Part shown: piece after piece, positions 31,234 to 39,173 of the stretch | Numbering within the stretch: position 1 is the first letter of the stretch | Layout: the number at the start of each line of letters is the position of its first letter | Origin: Bdellovibrio sp. GT3 | GTDB taxonomy: Bacteria; Bdellovibrionota; Bdellovibrionia; Bdellovibrionales; Bdellovibrionaceae | Length of the DNA stretch: 64,000 bases | NCBI RefSeq assembly: GCF_037996765.1 | Contig: NZ_JBBNAD010000005.1 | Coordinates: 32,001 to 96,000, forward strand | Direction of reading: 5' to 3' | The notes under the pieces: model-generated | Databases searched by the model: none | The model's input: only the letters and a program-made list of their open reading frames with translations | What the model was told of the DNA's origin: nothing | Translations under genes and position numbers: made by a program

Positions 31234-33396
31234 TTAGCGACCTGTGCCGACGCCAACGCCCGTTCCCGTCGTCCCTGTTGGAACTGGAATACCTGAACCT
31301 GGAACCGTCACTCCGCCACCGATCGGTGTCGTCGCTGTGCCGCTGCCACCCATAATCACGCCACCCGGCATAGTCGTTGTGCTGTAAGCACCCACTGGGT
31401 AGTAGCCAGATGAACCGGAACCACCAATGTAACCTGTGCTACCTGAGAATGCTCCAGATCGGATGCTATAAAGTTTTTGCTGCAAGGTCATGATCTCTGC
31501 AACAACACTTTGAGAAGCCTGTTCACGTTGCACTTGAGACTGCATGTAAGCTTGTTGCTGCGCCATCGCAGATTGATATTGCTGCATCTGCATTTGCATC
31601 ATTTGCTGTTGCATTTGCATCATACCCATATCACCCGCGTAACCGCTGGACATCGCTCCCATATATGTGCCCATTCCGCCCATATACATACCGCCCATGT
31701 AGGAACCGGCCATGCCACCCATGTACATACCACCGCCAGCAATACCGCCGACCATCGCACCCGGGTAAGCCATACCGCCACCCATATACATGCCGCCCAT
31801 GTAGGAACCAGCCATTCCGCCCATCATGTTACCCATGTACATGCCACCGCTGGCAATACCGCCAACCATCGCACCCGGGTAAGCCATACCGCCACCCATG
31901 TACATGCCGCCCATGTAGGAACCAGCCATGCCGCCCATCATTGAGCCCATCATATTGCCCATCATGGAACCCATGTACATACCGCCGGAAGCCATGCCAC
32001 CGACCATAGTGCCCATCATGTTACCCATGTACATGCCGCCCATCATAGAGCCCATCATATTACCCATCATGGAACCCATCATACCGCCTGGATATGAACC
32101 CATGAAACCGTTGGCAATACCATTTACGAAACTCATACCACCGTTAGCATATGGACCCATGCCCATACCCATCGGACCAGCTACACCCCAAGGACCCATG
32201 CCCGGAGCATAAATACCACCACCCATTTGAGCGTATGGATTCATCATACCCATTGCATAAGGGTTACCCCACATGCCCGAACCATTTGCGCCACCGTATG
32301 GACCATACATACCGTAAGGACCACCGTTCTGACCATAACAACCAAAACCACCGGCACCGATACCACTGCCCATTTGTGCTCCATAAACACCGCTACCACC
32401 AGCAAAAGCCTGAGTCAGGCCTGTTGCCATGTAAGGCATACCCATCATCCAATATGGAGCTGGATTCATCGGGTAACCAAGATTTGCCGCTGCATCTACA
32501 GAGTACTCATTTGCTTGTTTACCCATGTACATGCCAAGAACACCCATACCGACGTTGGCGATAACACTTGTCCAGTCAGTTTGAGGTTTTTCATAACGAT
32601 AGCCATTACCTGCAGCCGCACAATCACCGCTTCCGCAGACGCCAGCCTCAGTAACACCACGTTGAGCATCTTGTCTTGCTTGAAGAGCGTCTTTACGAGC
32701 GTCCTTCAAATCATCATTTGCATATTCAATAGAACGATCGATTGCTTCGATGTCATCACGAAGTCTGTTTGCTGTTTGAACAGATTTACCGTAAGCCGTA
32801 ATAGACGTCTTACATTTTTCAACTCTGCCAACACGACGATCTTTATTTTGATACTTTGCGTTTGAACAAACGCTGGTGTTAATAGCACCACGTTTGCTTT
32901 TGTTACAAACGTAGCTGCCGCCACCATCAGTGCCATTCCATTCTACCGGAGTAAAGGCACCCGGAGAGGATTTTCCTTCATCATTTTGTGTCAGGCTATC
33001 TTCATCTTCGCCCATGTCAGCCGAAACGATCGGACCATTTGGCATGTAACCTGTGTATTCGCTGCATGAACGAGAGTTGTCCATATGCTCATAAAGCGTC
33101 GAAGAATAGTCCTCAGAGATCACGTCGTCGATGTCACGCTTCGCGTACTTCATGTCGCGTTCCATCTTTTGCAGCTCACGCTTTTTCTCTGCTTTGTCTT
33201 TTTTCATTTGCGCGATGGATTGCTGAATCTCAGAAACCATATCGTCTTCAGATGTCGCAGCCGAGCCCGCACTGTAATTATAAGGACATGCCTGCATACC
33301 GCCTGCTAATCCAACACCATACAATTGAGCCTGTGCATTCACAGCAAAACCCAACACGATCGTCAGTGGGGTTGCAACGCGAATCCATAATTTCAT
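31234..33396 (-). CDS. Large exported Met/Gly-repeat protein
   Basis: A 720-residue exported protein. Signal peptide MKLWIRVATPLTIVLGFAVNAQAQ. Residues about 45-120 and 185-250 are charged, coiled-coil-like (KDKAEKKRELQKMERDMKYAKRDI; DDIEAIDRSIEYANDDLKDARKDALQ). From about residue 330 the sequence becomes Gly/Tyr/Met/Asn-rich. About residues 430-590 are a tandem Met/Gly array (MYMG, MMG, GSYMGG, AYPGAMVGG), with a perfect-length 38-residue duplication. A Gln/Met run (MMQMQQQMMQMQMQQY) and a Gly/Ser/Thr tail follow. AGGAG fixes the start. No known family. It may be a surface or extracellular material protein. Confidence 0.75.
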   Translation of the reverse strand: MKLWIRVATPLTIVLGFAVNAQAQLYGVGLAGGMQACPYNYSAGSAATSEDDMVSEIQQSIAQMKKDKAEKKRELQKMERDMKYAKRDIDDVISEDYSSTLYEHMDNSRSCSEYTGYMPNGPIVSADMGEDEDSLTQNDEGKSSPGAFTPVEWNGTDGGGSYVCNKSKRGAINTSVCSNAKYQNKDRRVGRVEKCKTSITAYGKSVQTANRLRDDIEAIDRSIEYANDDLKDARKDALQARQDAQRGVTEAGVCGSGDCAAAGNGYRYEKPQTDWTSVIANVGMGVLGMYMGKQANEYSVDAAANLGYPMNPAPYWMMGMPYMATGLTQAFAGGSGVYGAQMGSGIGAGGFGCYGQNGGPYGMYGPYGGANGSGMWGNPYAMGMMNPYAQMGGGIYAPGMGPWGVAGPMGMGMGPYANGGMSFVNGIANGFMGSYPGGMMGSMMGNMMGSMMGGMYMGNMMGTMVGGMASGGMYMGSMMGNMMGSMMGGMAGSYMGGMYMGGGMAYPGAMVGGIASGGMYMGNMMGGMAGSYMGGMYMGGGMAYPGAMVGGIAGGGMYMGGMAGSYMGGMYMGGMGTYMGAMSSGYAGDMGMMQMQQQMMQMQMQQYQSAMAQQQAYMQSQVQREQASQSVVAEIMTLQQKLYSIRSGAFSGSTGYIGGSGSSGYYPVGAYSTTTMPGGVIMGGSGTATTPIGGGVTVPGSGIPVPTGTTGTGVGVGTGR
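31663..32100 (-). repeat. Tandem Met/Gly-coding repeat with a 114-bp period
   Basis: Short Met-Gly codon units are repeated dozens of times. Within them a 114-bp unit is duplicated almost exactly: the segment beginning at 31741 recurs at 31855. The unit encodes 38 residues and includes AYPGAMVGGIA. The near identity suggests recent duplication and likely length variation. Confidence 0.85.
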
Positions 33397-33435
33397 ACTC
33401 GATCTCCTGAAAATAATAAGCACTATTCGTTTCAC

Positions 33436-33463
33436 TTATCGTCAGAACTAGACAGAGACTTGA
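33436..33463 (-). promoter_or_regulatory. FliA-like promoter for the Met/Gly protein
   Basis: On the minus strand TCAA (33463-33460), 16 bases, GACGATAA (33443-33436). It has a 3 of 4 match at -35, 7 of 8 at -10, and spacing one base longer than ideal. Transcription would begin near 33429, about 33 bases before the ATG. Confidence 0.35.
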
Positions 33464-33590
33464 CTCAAAACTGATCACTCCGGACCAAAATATGAGTAAA
33501 CTGGACCAAGCTCGTCGTCCTCCATGACAACTCAAGTACTTCTCGAAAATACTTTGCACTCGTACACTTCAAATCCTACACTACGTTCAT

Positions 33591-34700
33591 ATGAGCAAGC
33601 ACACAATTCTTTGTGTTGACGATGAAATTGACAATGTCGAGGCTTTAGAACGGCTCTTTCGCAAGAAGTATACTGTACTAAAGGCCACGTCTGGAAAGCA
33701 GGCCCTCGAGGTTCTCGACCAACATCGAGGCCCCCTTGCTTTGATCATCACCGATCAACGAATGCCCGAAATGACCGGCGTGGAGTTTTTGGAAAAAACT
33801 CTGGAATCCTATCCTGAGACAATTCGTATTCTTTTGACGGGTTACACTGATCTGGAGTCCATCATAACTGCTGTGAATAAAGGTCAGATCTTCCGCTATC
33901 TCACGAAACCGTGGGACCCGGTCGACTTGTCGAACACCGTGGATCACGCGGTTGAAAGATTCGAGCTGGGACAACAGCTGAAAACCCGCAATTCAGAACT
34001 AGCCAAGGCGCTTGAAGAACTAAAAAGCCTGGATGTGGCGAAATCCAATTTCATGATTTTGATTAATCATGAATTAAAAACCCCGCTGACTTCCATTCTA
34101 AGCTTCTCGGCATTACTAAGCGAATCTTCGCTGGCAGATGAAGACAAGCTTATGGTGAATCGCATCTCCCGCAGCGCGGATCGTTTAAAGAGCCTGGTTG
34201 ATGATGTTCTGCTTATTGTGCGCGCCGAAACCAATCAGTTAAAAATCGATGTGCGGAATGTGGCTTTTTCGGAGTTTGATGAGCTCCCGAAGGAAGTCGT
34301 TAATCTTCTGAATCAAAAACAGCTTAAAGTTACCAGCGACATCTCCCCTTCCGGAGTTTTGGCGGATGTACGTCTGGTGAAACAAGTCATGCAGCGATTG
34401 ATTCACAATGCTGCAAAATTTGGACAGGAAAACAGCGCTATCGAAGTCAAAGTGATCGCCGACGGAAAAGTGGCGCGCTTTGCGGTGTCGAACAAAGGTC
34501 CCCACCTTTCCGCGCGAGTGATTGATAAAATCATGAAGCCGTTCTACATCGACGAGGATGTCATGCACCACTCAACGGGTACGGGACTTGGACTGACGAT
34601 CTGTCAGGCGATTCTTAAGGCCCATAACTCCCAGCTCCAATTCGACAATACGGATCAAGGGGTGACGGTGTTCTTCGAGCTTCCGCTCGCAAATCCGTAA
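33591..34700 (+). CDS. Hybrid response regulator / histidine kinase
   Basis: A cytoplasmic 369-residue protein. N-terminal receiver domain (CVDDEIDN acidic pocket, phospho-Asp in IITDQRMPEMTG at about residue 55, Lys in YLTKPWDP at about 108), then a HisKA domain with FMILINHELKTPLTSI (His about 160), and an HATPase with IHNAAKFG (N box), a degenerate G1 region (FAVSNKGPHL) and TGTGLGLTIC (G2). There is no membrane or sensor domain, so it probably receives phosphate from another kinase or integrates a second input. It sits between the two halves of the Tad locus, which suggests control of the pilus. Confidence 0.88.
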   Translation: MSKHTILCVDDEIDNVEALERLFRKKYTVLKATSGKQALEVLDQHRGPLALIITDQRMPEMTGVEFLEKTLESYPETIRILLTGYTDLESIITAVNKGQIFRYLTKPWDPVDLSNTVDHAVERFELGQQLKTRNSELAKALEELKSLDVAKSNFMILINHELKTPLTSILSFSALLSESSLADEDKLMVNRISRSADRLKSLVDDVLLIVRAETNQLKIDVRNVAFSEFDELPKEVVNLLNQKQLKVTSDISPSGVLADVRLVKQVMQRLIHNAAKFGQENSAIEVKVIADGKVARFAVSNKGPHLSARVIDKIMKPFYIDEDVMHHSTGTGLGLTICQAILKAHNSQLQFDNTDQGVTVFFELPLANP

Positions 34701-34705
34701 AATGT

Positions 34706-34754
34706 CCGGAATCCGCAGTTCCGGCGGGCCTTAAACCCGCCAGGACTGCGTCCT
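34706..34754 (+). promoter_or_regulatory. Three consecutive hairpins before the secretin gene
   Basis: CCGGAA/TTCCGG (34706-34724), GGCGGG/CCCGCC (34723-34741) and AGGAC/GTCCT (34742-34754) fill the gap between the kinase and secretin genes. No U-run follows any of them. The first two share two bases, so they are mutually exclusive at the edge. Confidence 0.4.
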
Positions 34755-34776
34755 GAGCTTGCTCTGGCAGGCTCTC

Positions 34777-36084
34777 ATGAAAACTTTCGCCTTTATTCTT
34801 ACAACGTTCTTAGTTTTTAAAGCACTGGCAGCTCCCACTGAAATCGCAATTTCATTGGGTGAATCCACCTCGCTGCCAATTAATCCAAGTTCCTCGGTGT
34901 GGATTCAGGATCGCGCCCTGATCAAAGCCGAAGCGATCGGAAGTCGACTCCAATTAAAAGGAGTCAGCGAAGGACTTACCACCGCCCGCATCGATGATAA
35001 ACTTTACCGAATTCAAGTTCTGCATCCGGCAAAGCGGGCTGCATACAAGGATCTGAAAAAACACATTGGCAAGTTTGTGGGTTTGAACGTTGAAATTGGC
35101 GATGGCGACCTCTTGGTCACCGGTCGCCTGTATCGCATGAAGGATTGGATCAGATTGGGCGAGTCGTTAAAAGAATCCGGCGCATCCTATCAGATGCGTG
35201 CTGAACTTTCTCCGGAACTCCAAAACGAAAGTCAGCAGTACTTCAGCAACATTTTAAGCAAAGCAAAGATTCCTCCACAGACAGTGATCTTCATTCCGTC
35301 GCCGGAAATCCGTGCTTCCGGAAGTGATGCTTTAATCAAGAAGTATGAAAAGCTATTTCGCCCTTTTGGAGTCACAGTGGTGAAAGATCAAAACAGCATT
35401 GATATTGCACCGACCGTTAAGGTGCAGATTACGGTCGCGGAGGTTAAGCACTCAGCTGCTTTGGGTTTTGGAATTAAGTGGCCCTCGGGATACTCAGCCA
35501 CCCTATTGGCCAACGGAGGCACACTGCTTTCTGATGCAGAATTCCTGGCAACAGCTTTCGAACAGAAAGGTTATGGAAAAATTCTAGCCAGCCCCAACAT
35601 TATTTGTCGTAGTGGCAATGAAGCAGAGTTTCTGGCCGGCGGTGAATTTCCCATTAAAATTATGAACTATCGAATCAACGACATCGTTTGGAAGCGCTAC
35701 GGAATTCTATTGAGAGTGCGGCCGCGAGCTGATTCATCAGGTCGCATAAGTCTGTCTCTGGAAACTGAGATCTCAACTTTGGACCTCGGAAAGGAAGTCG
35801 ACGGTGTACCGGGTATACTTACAAACCGTGTTTCCAGTCACTTCGATCTGACTCGCCCACAAACAATTGCTCTTTCCGGGTTGATAAAAAATGAAAATGG
35901 AAACTCATCCAGTGGCTTGCCCTTGCTATCCAGATTACCGGTATTAGGTGCTCTATTCTCCAGCAAGGATTTCAAGGAGGATCGCTCGGAACTGGTTATC
36001 TTCGTCAGACCCACAATCATGAACGAAGCCGAAAACACAGACTCTTCACCACAACACATTGGAAGAATTCAAAATGAACGCTGA
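34777..36084 (+). CDS. cpaC: Tad pilus secretin (CpaC/RcpA)
   Basis: Outer-membrane secretin of a Tad system, 435 residues from ATG 34777 with a signal peptide (ALAAPTE). An N-terminal domain of the pilus-secretin type (TSLPINPSSSVWIQDRALIKAEAIGSRLQL) is followed by a BON-like domain (KFVGLNVEIGDGDLLVTGRLYRMKDWIRL) and then the secretin domain (QITVAEVKHSAALGFGIKWPSG, ILASPNIICRSGNEAEFLAGGEFPI, LSLETEISTLD, and PVLGALFSSKDFKEDRSELVIFVRPTI). The final motif is the standard secretin end. It overlaps cpaF by 11 bases. Confidence 0.88.
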   Translation: MKTFAFILTTFLVFKALAAPTEIAISLGESTSLPINPSSSVWIQDRALIKAEAIGSRLQLKGVSEGLTTARIDDKLYRIQVLHPAKRAAYKDLKKHIGKFVGLNVEIGDGDLLVTGRLYRMKDWIRLGESLKESGASYQMRAELSPELQNESQQYFSNILSKAKIPPQTVIFIPSPEIRASGSDALIKKYEKLFRPFGVTVVKDQNSIDIAPTVKVQITVAEVKHSAALGFGIKWPSGYSATLLANGGTLLSDAEFLATAFEQKGYGKILASPNIICRSGNEAEFLAGGEFPIKIMNYRINDIVWKRYGILLRVRPRADSSGRISLSLETEISTLDLGKEVDGVPGILTNRVSSHFDLTRPQTIALSGLIKNENGNSSSGLPLLSRLPVLGALFSSKDFKEDRSELVIFVRPTIMNEAENTDSSPQHIGRIQNER

Positions 36085-37213
36085 TTTGAAAAATACATTT
36101 TCTACAATTCAAAAAAAGATTCAGGACATTCCACTGAATGAACTGTTGCTGTCTCCCGACGAGGAATCTCTGTTGCGCTCTCAAAAGATGGATCAATTGA
36201 TCCAGCAAGAAACCGCTTACATGGTTGAAAGCCTGGGACAAAGAATTCGCGATGAGTACTATTCGTGGGGTCCCCTGTGCTGTCTTATGGAAGATGAATC
36301 CATCAGTGAAATTCTGGTTAATGGCCCCGACAACATCTGGTTTGAACAAGCCGGCACACTCCATCAACATCAGGATACATTTCTGTCGGATATCAGCTTT
36401 CGCAATTTTCTGGAACGTATTTCCCAGGCAGCAAAGTGTTTCGTGACGGTTGAACACCCCTCAGCCGACAGCAGTTTTGGTGATTTTCGCTTAAGCTTAA
36501 TCGGTGCGGAACTAACTCAATCACATCCGCATCTTTCGCTGCGACGTCATCCTAAGAATCCATGGACATTTGAAAAGCTGAAAGAAAACTCCTGGTGTCG
36601 CGAATCTGATATTGAGCTGTTTAAAAAACTTATTCACGAAAGAAAGAACTTCCTGGTTATCGGCGCCACCGGCTCCGGAAAAACCTCGGTACTGAATTCG
36701 CTATTGAATTTAATGAACCCCAATGAACGCGTGGTGGTCATCGAAGACACTGCAGAGATCGCACTTCCCAATAGCGCCAGCATGAAACTGCTGACCCGGG
36801 AGGATCCACAGGGAATTTTACCTGGCATTGATCAAACACAATTGGTAAAGCGCTCTTTGCGTTTAAGGCCGGATCGCCTGGTTATGGGAGAAGTTCGTGG
36901 TGCTGAGGCGAAGGACTTTTTAATGGCTCTTGCCACCGGGCATGCGGGAAGCTTTGGAACCTTGCACGCGCAGGACGCCGCCCAGGCATTGATTCGCCTG
37001 GAGATGCTGATTCAAATGGGAGCCCCACAGTGGAGTCTCACTGCGATTCGTCGGCTGATTCAGCTCTCGCTCGATTGCATTTTGATTGCCGGTCGAGAGC
37101 CTTCAGGACAAAGAATTTTTAAAGGGGCTTATCGACTTTGCTCTCTGGAAGACCATGGCTTCCTGGTTGAGCCGCTGGACCTGACTGAGGGAAGAACTCT
37201 TCCGCCTTACTGA
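36074..37213 (+). CDS. cpaF: Tad/Flp secretion ATPase CpaF
   Basis: Hexameric traffic ATPase of the GspE/CpaF family that powers pilus assembly. Motifs in order: the N-terminal domain with MEDESISEILVNGPDNIWFE, Walker A GATGSGKTS (about residue 196), the Asp box VVIEDTAEIAL, Walker B RLVMGEVRGAEAKDFLMALATGH, and the His box GSFGTLHAQDAAQALIRLE. Length 379. Start at ATG 36074 with GGAAG upstream. The gene after it is on the opposite strand and overlaps its 3' end by 95 bases, so TadB/TadC/CpaE homologues are not adjacent. Confidence 0.93.
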   Translation: MNADLKNTFSTIQKKIQDIPLNELLLSPDEESLLRSQKMDQLIQQETAYMVESLGQRIRDEYYSWGPLCCLMEDESISEILVNGPDNIWFEQAGTLHQHQDTFLSDISFRNFLERISQAAKCFVTVEHPSADSSFGDFRLSLIGAELTQSHPHLSLRRHPKNPWTFEKLKENSWCRESDIELFKKLIHERKNFLVIGATGSGKTSVLNSLLNLMNPNERVVVIEDTAEIALPNSASMKLLTREDPQGILPGIDQTQLVKRSLRLRPDRLVMGEVRGAEAKDFLMALATGHAGSFGTLHAQDAAQALIRLEMLIQMGAPQWSLTAIRRLIQLSLDCILIAGREPSGQRIFKGAYRLCSLEDHGFLVEPLDLTEGRTLPPY

Positions 37214-37544
37214 CGTTCTGGAAGGCTTCTTCCGAACGAGTCATTTCCGCGTTGTCGCGAGCAATGGATTTTGGATTCGTGAAGAAGGCCTTGTTCAGAT
37301 CTTCGATCACTTTCTTTTTGCTCATCTCAGGAGTTTTATAACTGATCGGCGCCTCTGGCGTCGGCAGTTGACCTGTCTGGCGCATCTCTTCCAGTTGCTT
37401 GCTAAGCTGAATTCGATCCCCCAAGGAATTCTTTCCTTGCGGACGACCCATCTCAGGTGCTCCCGGTCGCGCTGGTTGAGCAGCAGCCATTTCCACCATT
37501 TTCATTCGTGGACTTGCTGGAATAATTCCGCTGATCTTTTCCAT
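37119..37544 (-). CDS. Hypothetical protein, Met/Pro-rich, Tad-locus neighbour
   Basis: A 141-residue soluble protein with no signal peptide. It has a Pro/Met/Ala-rich N-terminus (MKMVEMAAAQPARPGAPEMGRPQG) and a charged middle. Start at ATG 37544 with GGAGGT 6 bases upstream; a GTG two codons earlier abuts the site. Its last 31 codons are antisense to the cpaF C-terminus, an unusually long convergent overlap. A FliA-like promoter lies 56 bases upstream. No family recognised. Confidence 0.7.
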   Translation of the reverse strand: MEKISGIIPASPRMKMVEMAAAQPARPGAPEMGRPQGKNSLGDRIQLSKQLEEMRQTGQLPTPEAPISYKTPEMSKKKVIEDLNKAFFTNPKSIARDNAEMTRSEEAFQNVSKAEEFFPQSGPAAQPGSHGLPESKVDKPL

Positions 37545-37599
37545 ACTCACACCTCCGTGTGCTTTTAAGAAAAACCATCCATGGTTTCCCCTATACTTC

Positions 37600-37626
37600 G
37601 TATCGGAATAAGACGTCTCAGCTTGA
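37600..37626 (-). promoter_or_regulatory. FliA (sigma-28)-type promoter
   Basis: On the minus strand TCAA (37626-37623), exactly 15 bases, TCCGATAC (37607-37600). It shares the TCAA and CCGATA blocks of the other FliA-like sites. Transcription would start about 7 bases after the -10, some 48 bases before the ATG at 37544. Confidence 0.5.
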
Positions 37627-37674
37627 GACCCGTTAAGGCAATCTGGACCTATGTCGGTGCTGCTTCAGGTTTTG

Positions 37675-38445
37675 TTAAGCAAGAGGATAGAAATTCCAAG
37701 GACTTGCGGGATGGCCCAACAAGCGCTCGCATATTTTTTTAACCAACGGGTCTTCGCTCCCCGACCAGAAAGTACGGCCAATCAGAAAGCTTTGGGAGAA
37801 CTCCATCCAGTTGGAAAACTTACCATCGGCTACAGGTGCCATCTTTAGAATTTGCGACCACGCCTCGTTGTCATCCAGGTAGCCGGCGGTAAAGCACAGG
37901 CGCACCAGATGAACAAATCGGGCTGCATCCCAAGCCAATATCCCGGGCTCGCCCAAGAACTTCAAAGTTCGTTGAATCCACATTGCAAGTTTTTGATAGT
38001 CCTCATCCGACATTTGCGCAGGCTTGTCCTCGCTGAAATCAAAAGAGAAAACCTGCTTAAACTTTTCCAAATTCTGCGCACTCAGGCTGCCGTCGGCAGG
38101 CACCAAACCACGCAAGACATTGAATTTTACGCGATGGCCCTGCTGACGAATATCTTCCAGATTTCTGATGGCGTCCTCGCGGCTTTTCACTCCCCAGAAA
38201 TCCTGTAGAATTTCAATGCAGTCCGCTTTGATTTCGTCGCCCCAGTTCATATCCAACCGAAAGAAATATTCACCGACCTCGTCAAGAACCTGCTCTTTGA
38301 CGTCTTCAGCCAGTTCCTGACCTTCCACCAAGTCCGAGCCAATGATTTCGTACAAATCATCCAAAAGATGGTTTTCCTCAATAAAAACCGCGCCCATGCA
38401 CATCATGTTTTTTTCTAGTGTTGTTTCCGGCAAAACTCTTTGCAT
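37675..38445 (-). CDS. DUF1266-like protein
   Basis: A 256-residue soluble protein. The C-terminal half carries the DUF1266 pattern: ILAWDAARFVHLVRLCFTAGYLDDNEAWSQILKMAP followed by FSNWMEFSQSFLIGRTFWSG (the WD-xxR, GYxxxxEAW and WxxFxxSxLxGRxFW blocks). The N-terminal half is a distinct acidic, helical region. Start at ATG 38445, with AGGAGA just upstream. The biochemical role of DUF1266 proteins is not known. It is divergent from the next gene. Confidence 0.8.
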   Translation of the reverse strand: MQRVLPETTLEKNMMCMGAVFIEENHLLDDLYEIIGSDLVEGQELAEDVKEQVLDEVGEYFFRLDMNWGDEIKADCIEILQDFWGVKSREDAIRNLEDIRQQGHRVKFNVLRGLVPADGSLSAQNLEKFKQVFSFDFSEDKPAQMSDEDYQKLAMWIQRTLKFLGEPGILAWDAARFVHLVRLCFTAGYLDDNEAWSQILKMAPVADGKFSNWMEFSQSFLIGRTFWSGSEDPLVKKICERLLGHPASPWNFYPLA

Positions 38446-38519
38446 GGGATCTCCTGTTCCTGTCTGTGTCTTATTCAATTACGTTTCTTTGTCATTTTCA
38501 ATGTGATAAACGTAAAGTC

Positions 38520-39173
38520 ATGCTTAAGAAAATCCTAAAGGGCATGATCGCCCTCTTTTTTATTTTTGTTGGTGGAATGATTATTTTGATCGGATACACG
38601 ATCTATAATCCCGACTCTATCTTCACCGCTTTCAACAAACTGACAAGCTTCGCAGTTCGCGATGAAGATTACAAAGAGCAGGAGGAATACTTCCTTCAGG
38701 GAATTAAACACATTCATCTGCAAAGTGGTCGCATGCCAATCAACGTGCGCACATACAATGGATCGACAATGAAGGTCAGCATCGAGGGCTCGGCTCCGCG
38801 CTTTGAAAAAGGCCCTTATGTTTTCCAGGTAACTGATGCAGAAAACATTAAGCTCGAGTTGCAGGAACCGGCTTCGGCACACTGGTTTCACATGAATATC
38901 AATGGCGAGGAATACACCGAGCAAACAGAGTCTAAACTGACTGCGACTGTATATCTTCCAGAAAAATACACAGGCCGGTTGCAGTTGGAAACCCATAGCG
39001 GCAACGTTACGTTCTTTGTTGATAAAAATCAGATCTTTGAATTTGAATTGAAATCAGAAAGCGGCAAGATCGAAAACCAAGCCCAGATGAATCCCCAGGC
39101 GGCAAGCTCCCCGGATCAAGTGGCCAAGATTCAAATCCTGACCACTTCCGGAAACATCACAGTCACCAACTAA
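38520..39173 (+). CDS. Membrane-anchored DUF4097-like beta-helix protein
   Basis: A 217-residue protein with an N-terminal membrane helix ([19 protein letters not shown]) and an extracytoplasmic domain of repeated strand patterns ending [22 protein letters not shown] and [11 protein letters not shown]. The S-G-x-hydrophobic repeats are characteristic of DUF4097 putative adhesin/beta-solenoid domains. Start at ATG 38520. It overlaps the convergent aspS stop by 4 bases. Confidence 0.75.
   Translation: MLKKILKGMIALFFIFVGGMIILIGYTIYNPDSIFTAFNKLTSFAVRDEDYKEQEEYFLQGIKHIHLQSGRMPINVRTYNGSTMKVSIEGSAPRFEKGPYVFQVTDAENIKLELQEPASAHWFHMNINGEEYTEQTESKLTATVYLPEKYTGRLQLETHSGNVTFFVDKNQIFEFELKSESGKIENQAQMNPQAASSPDQVAKIQILTTSGNITVTN

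Noticed and set aside
31477-32212. Several His/Pro-rich frames opposite the Met/Gly gene
   Set aside because: They are the mirror of the Met/Gly repeat codons (CAT/CCC), not independent genes.
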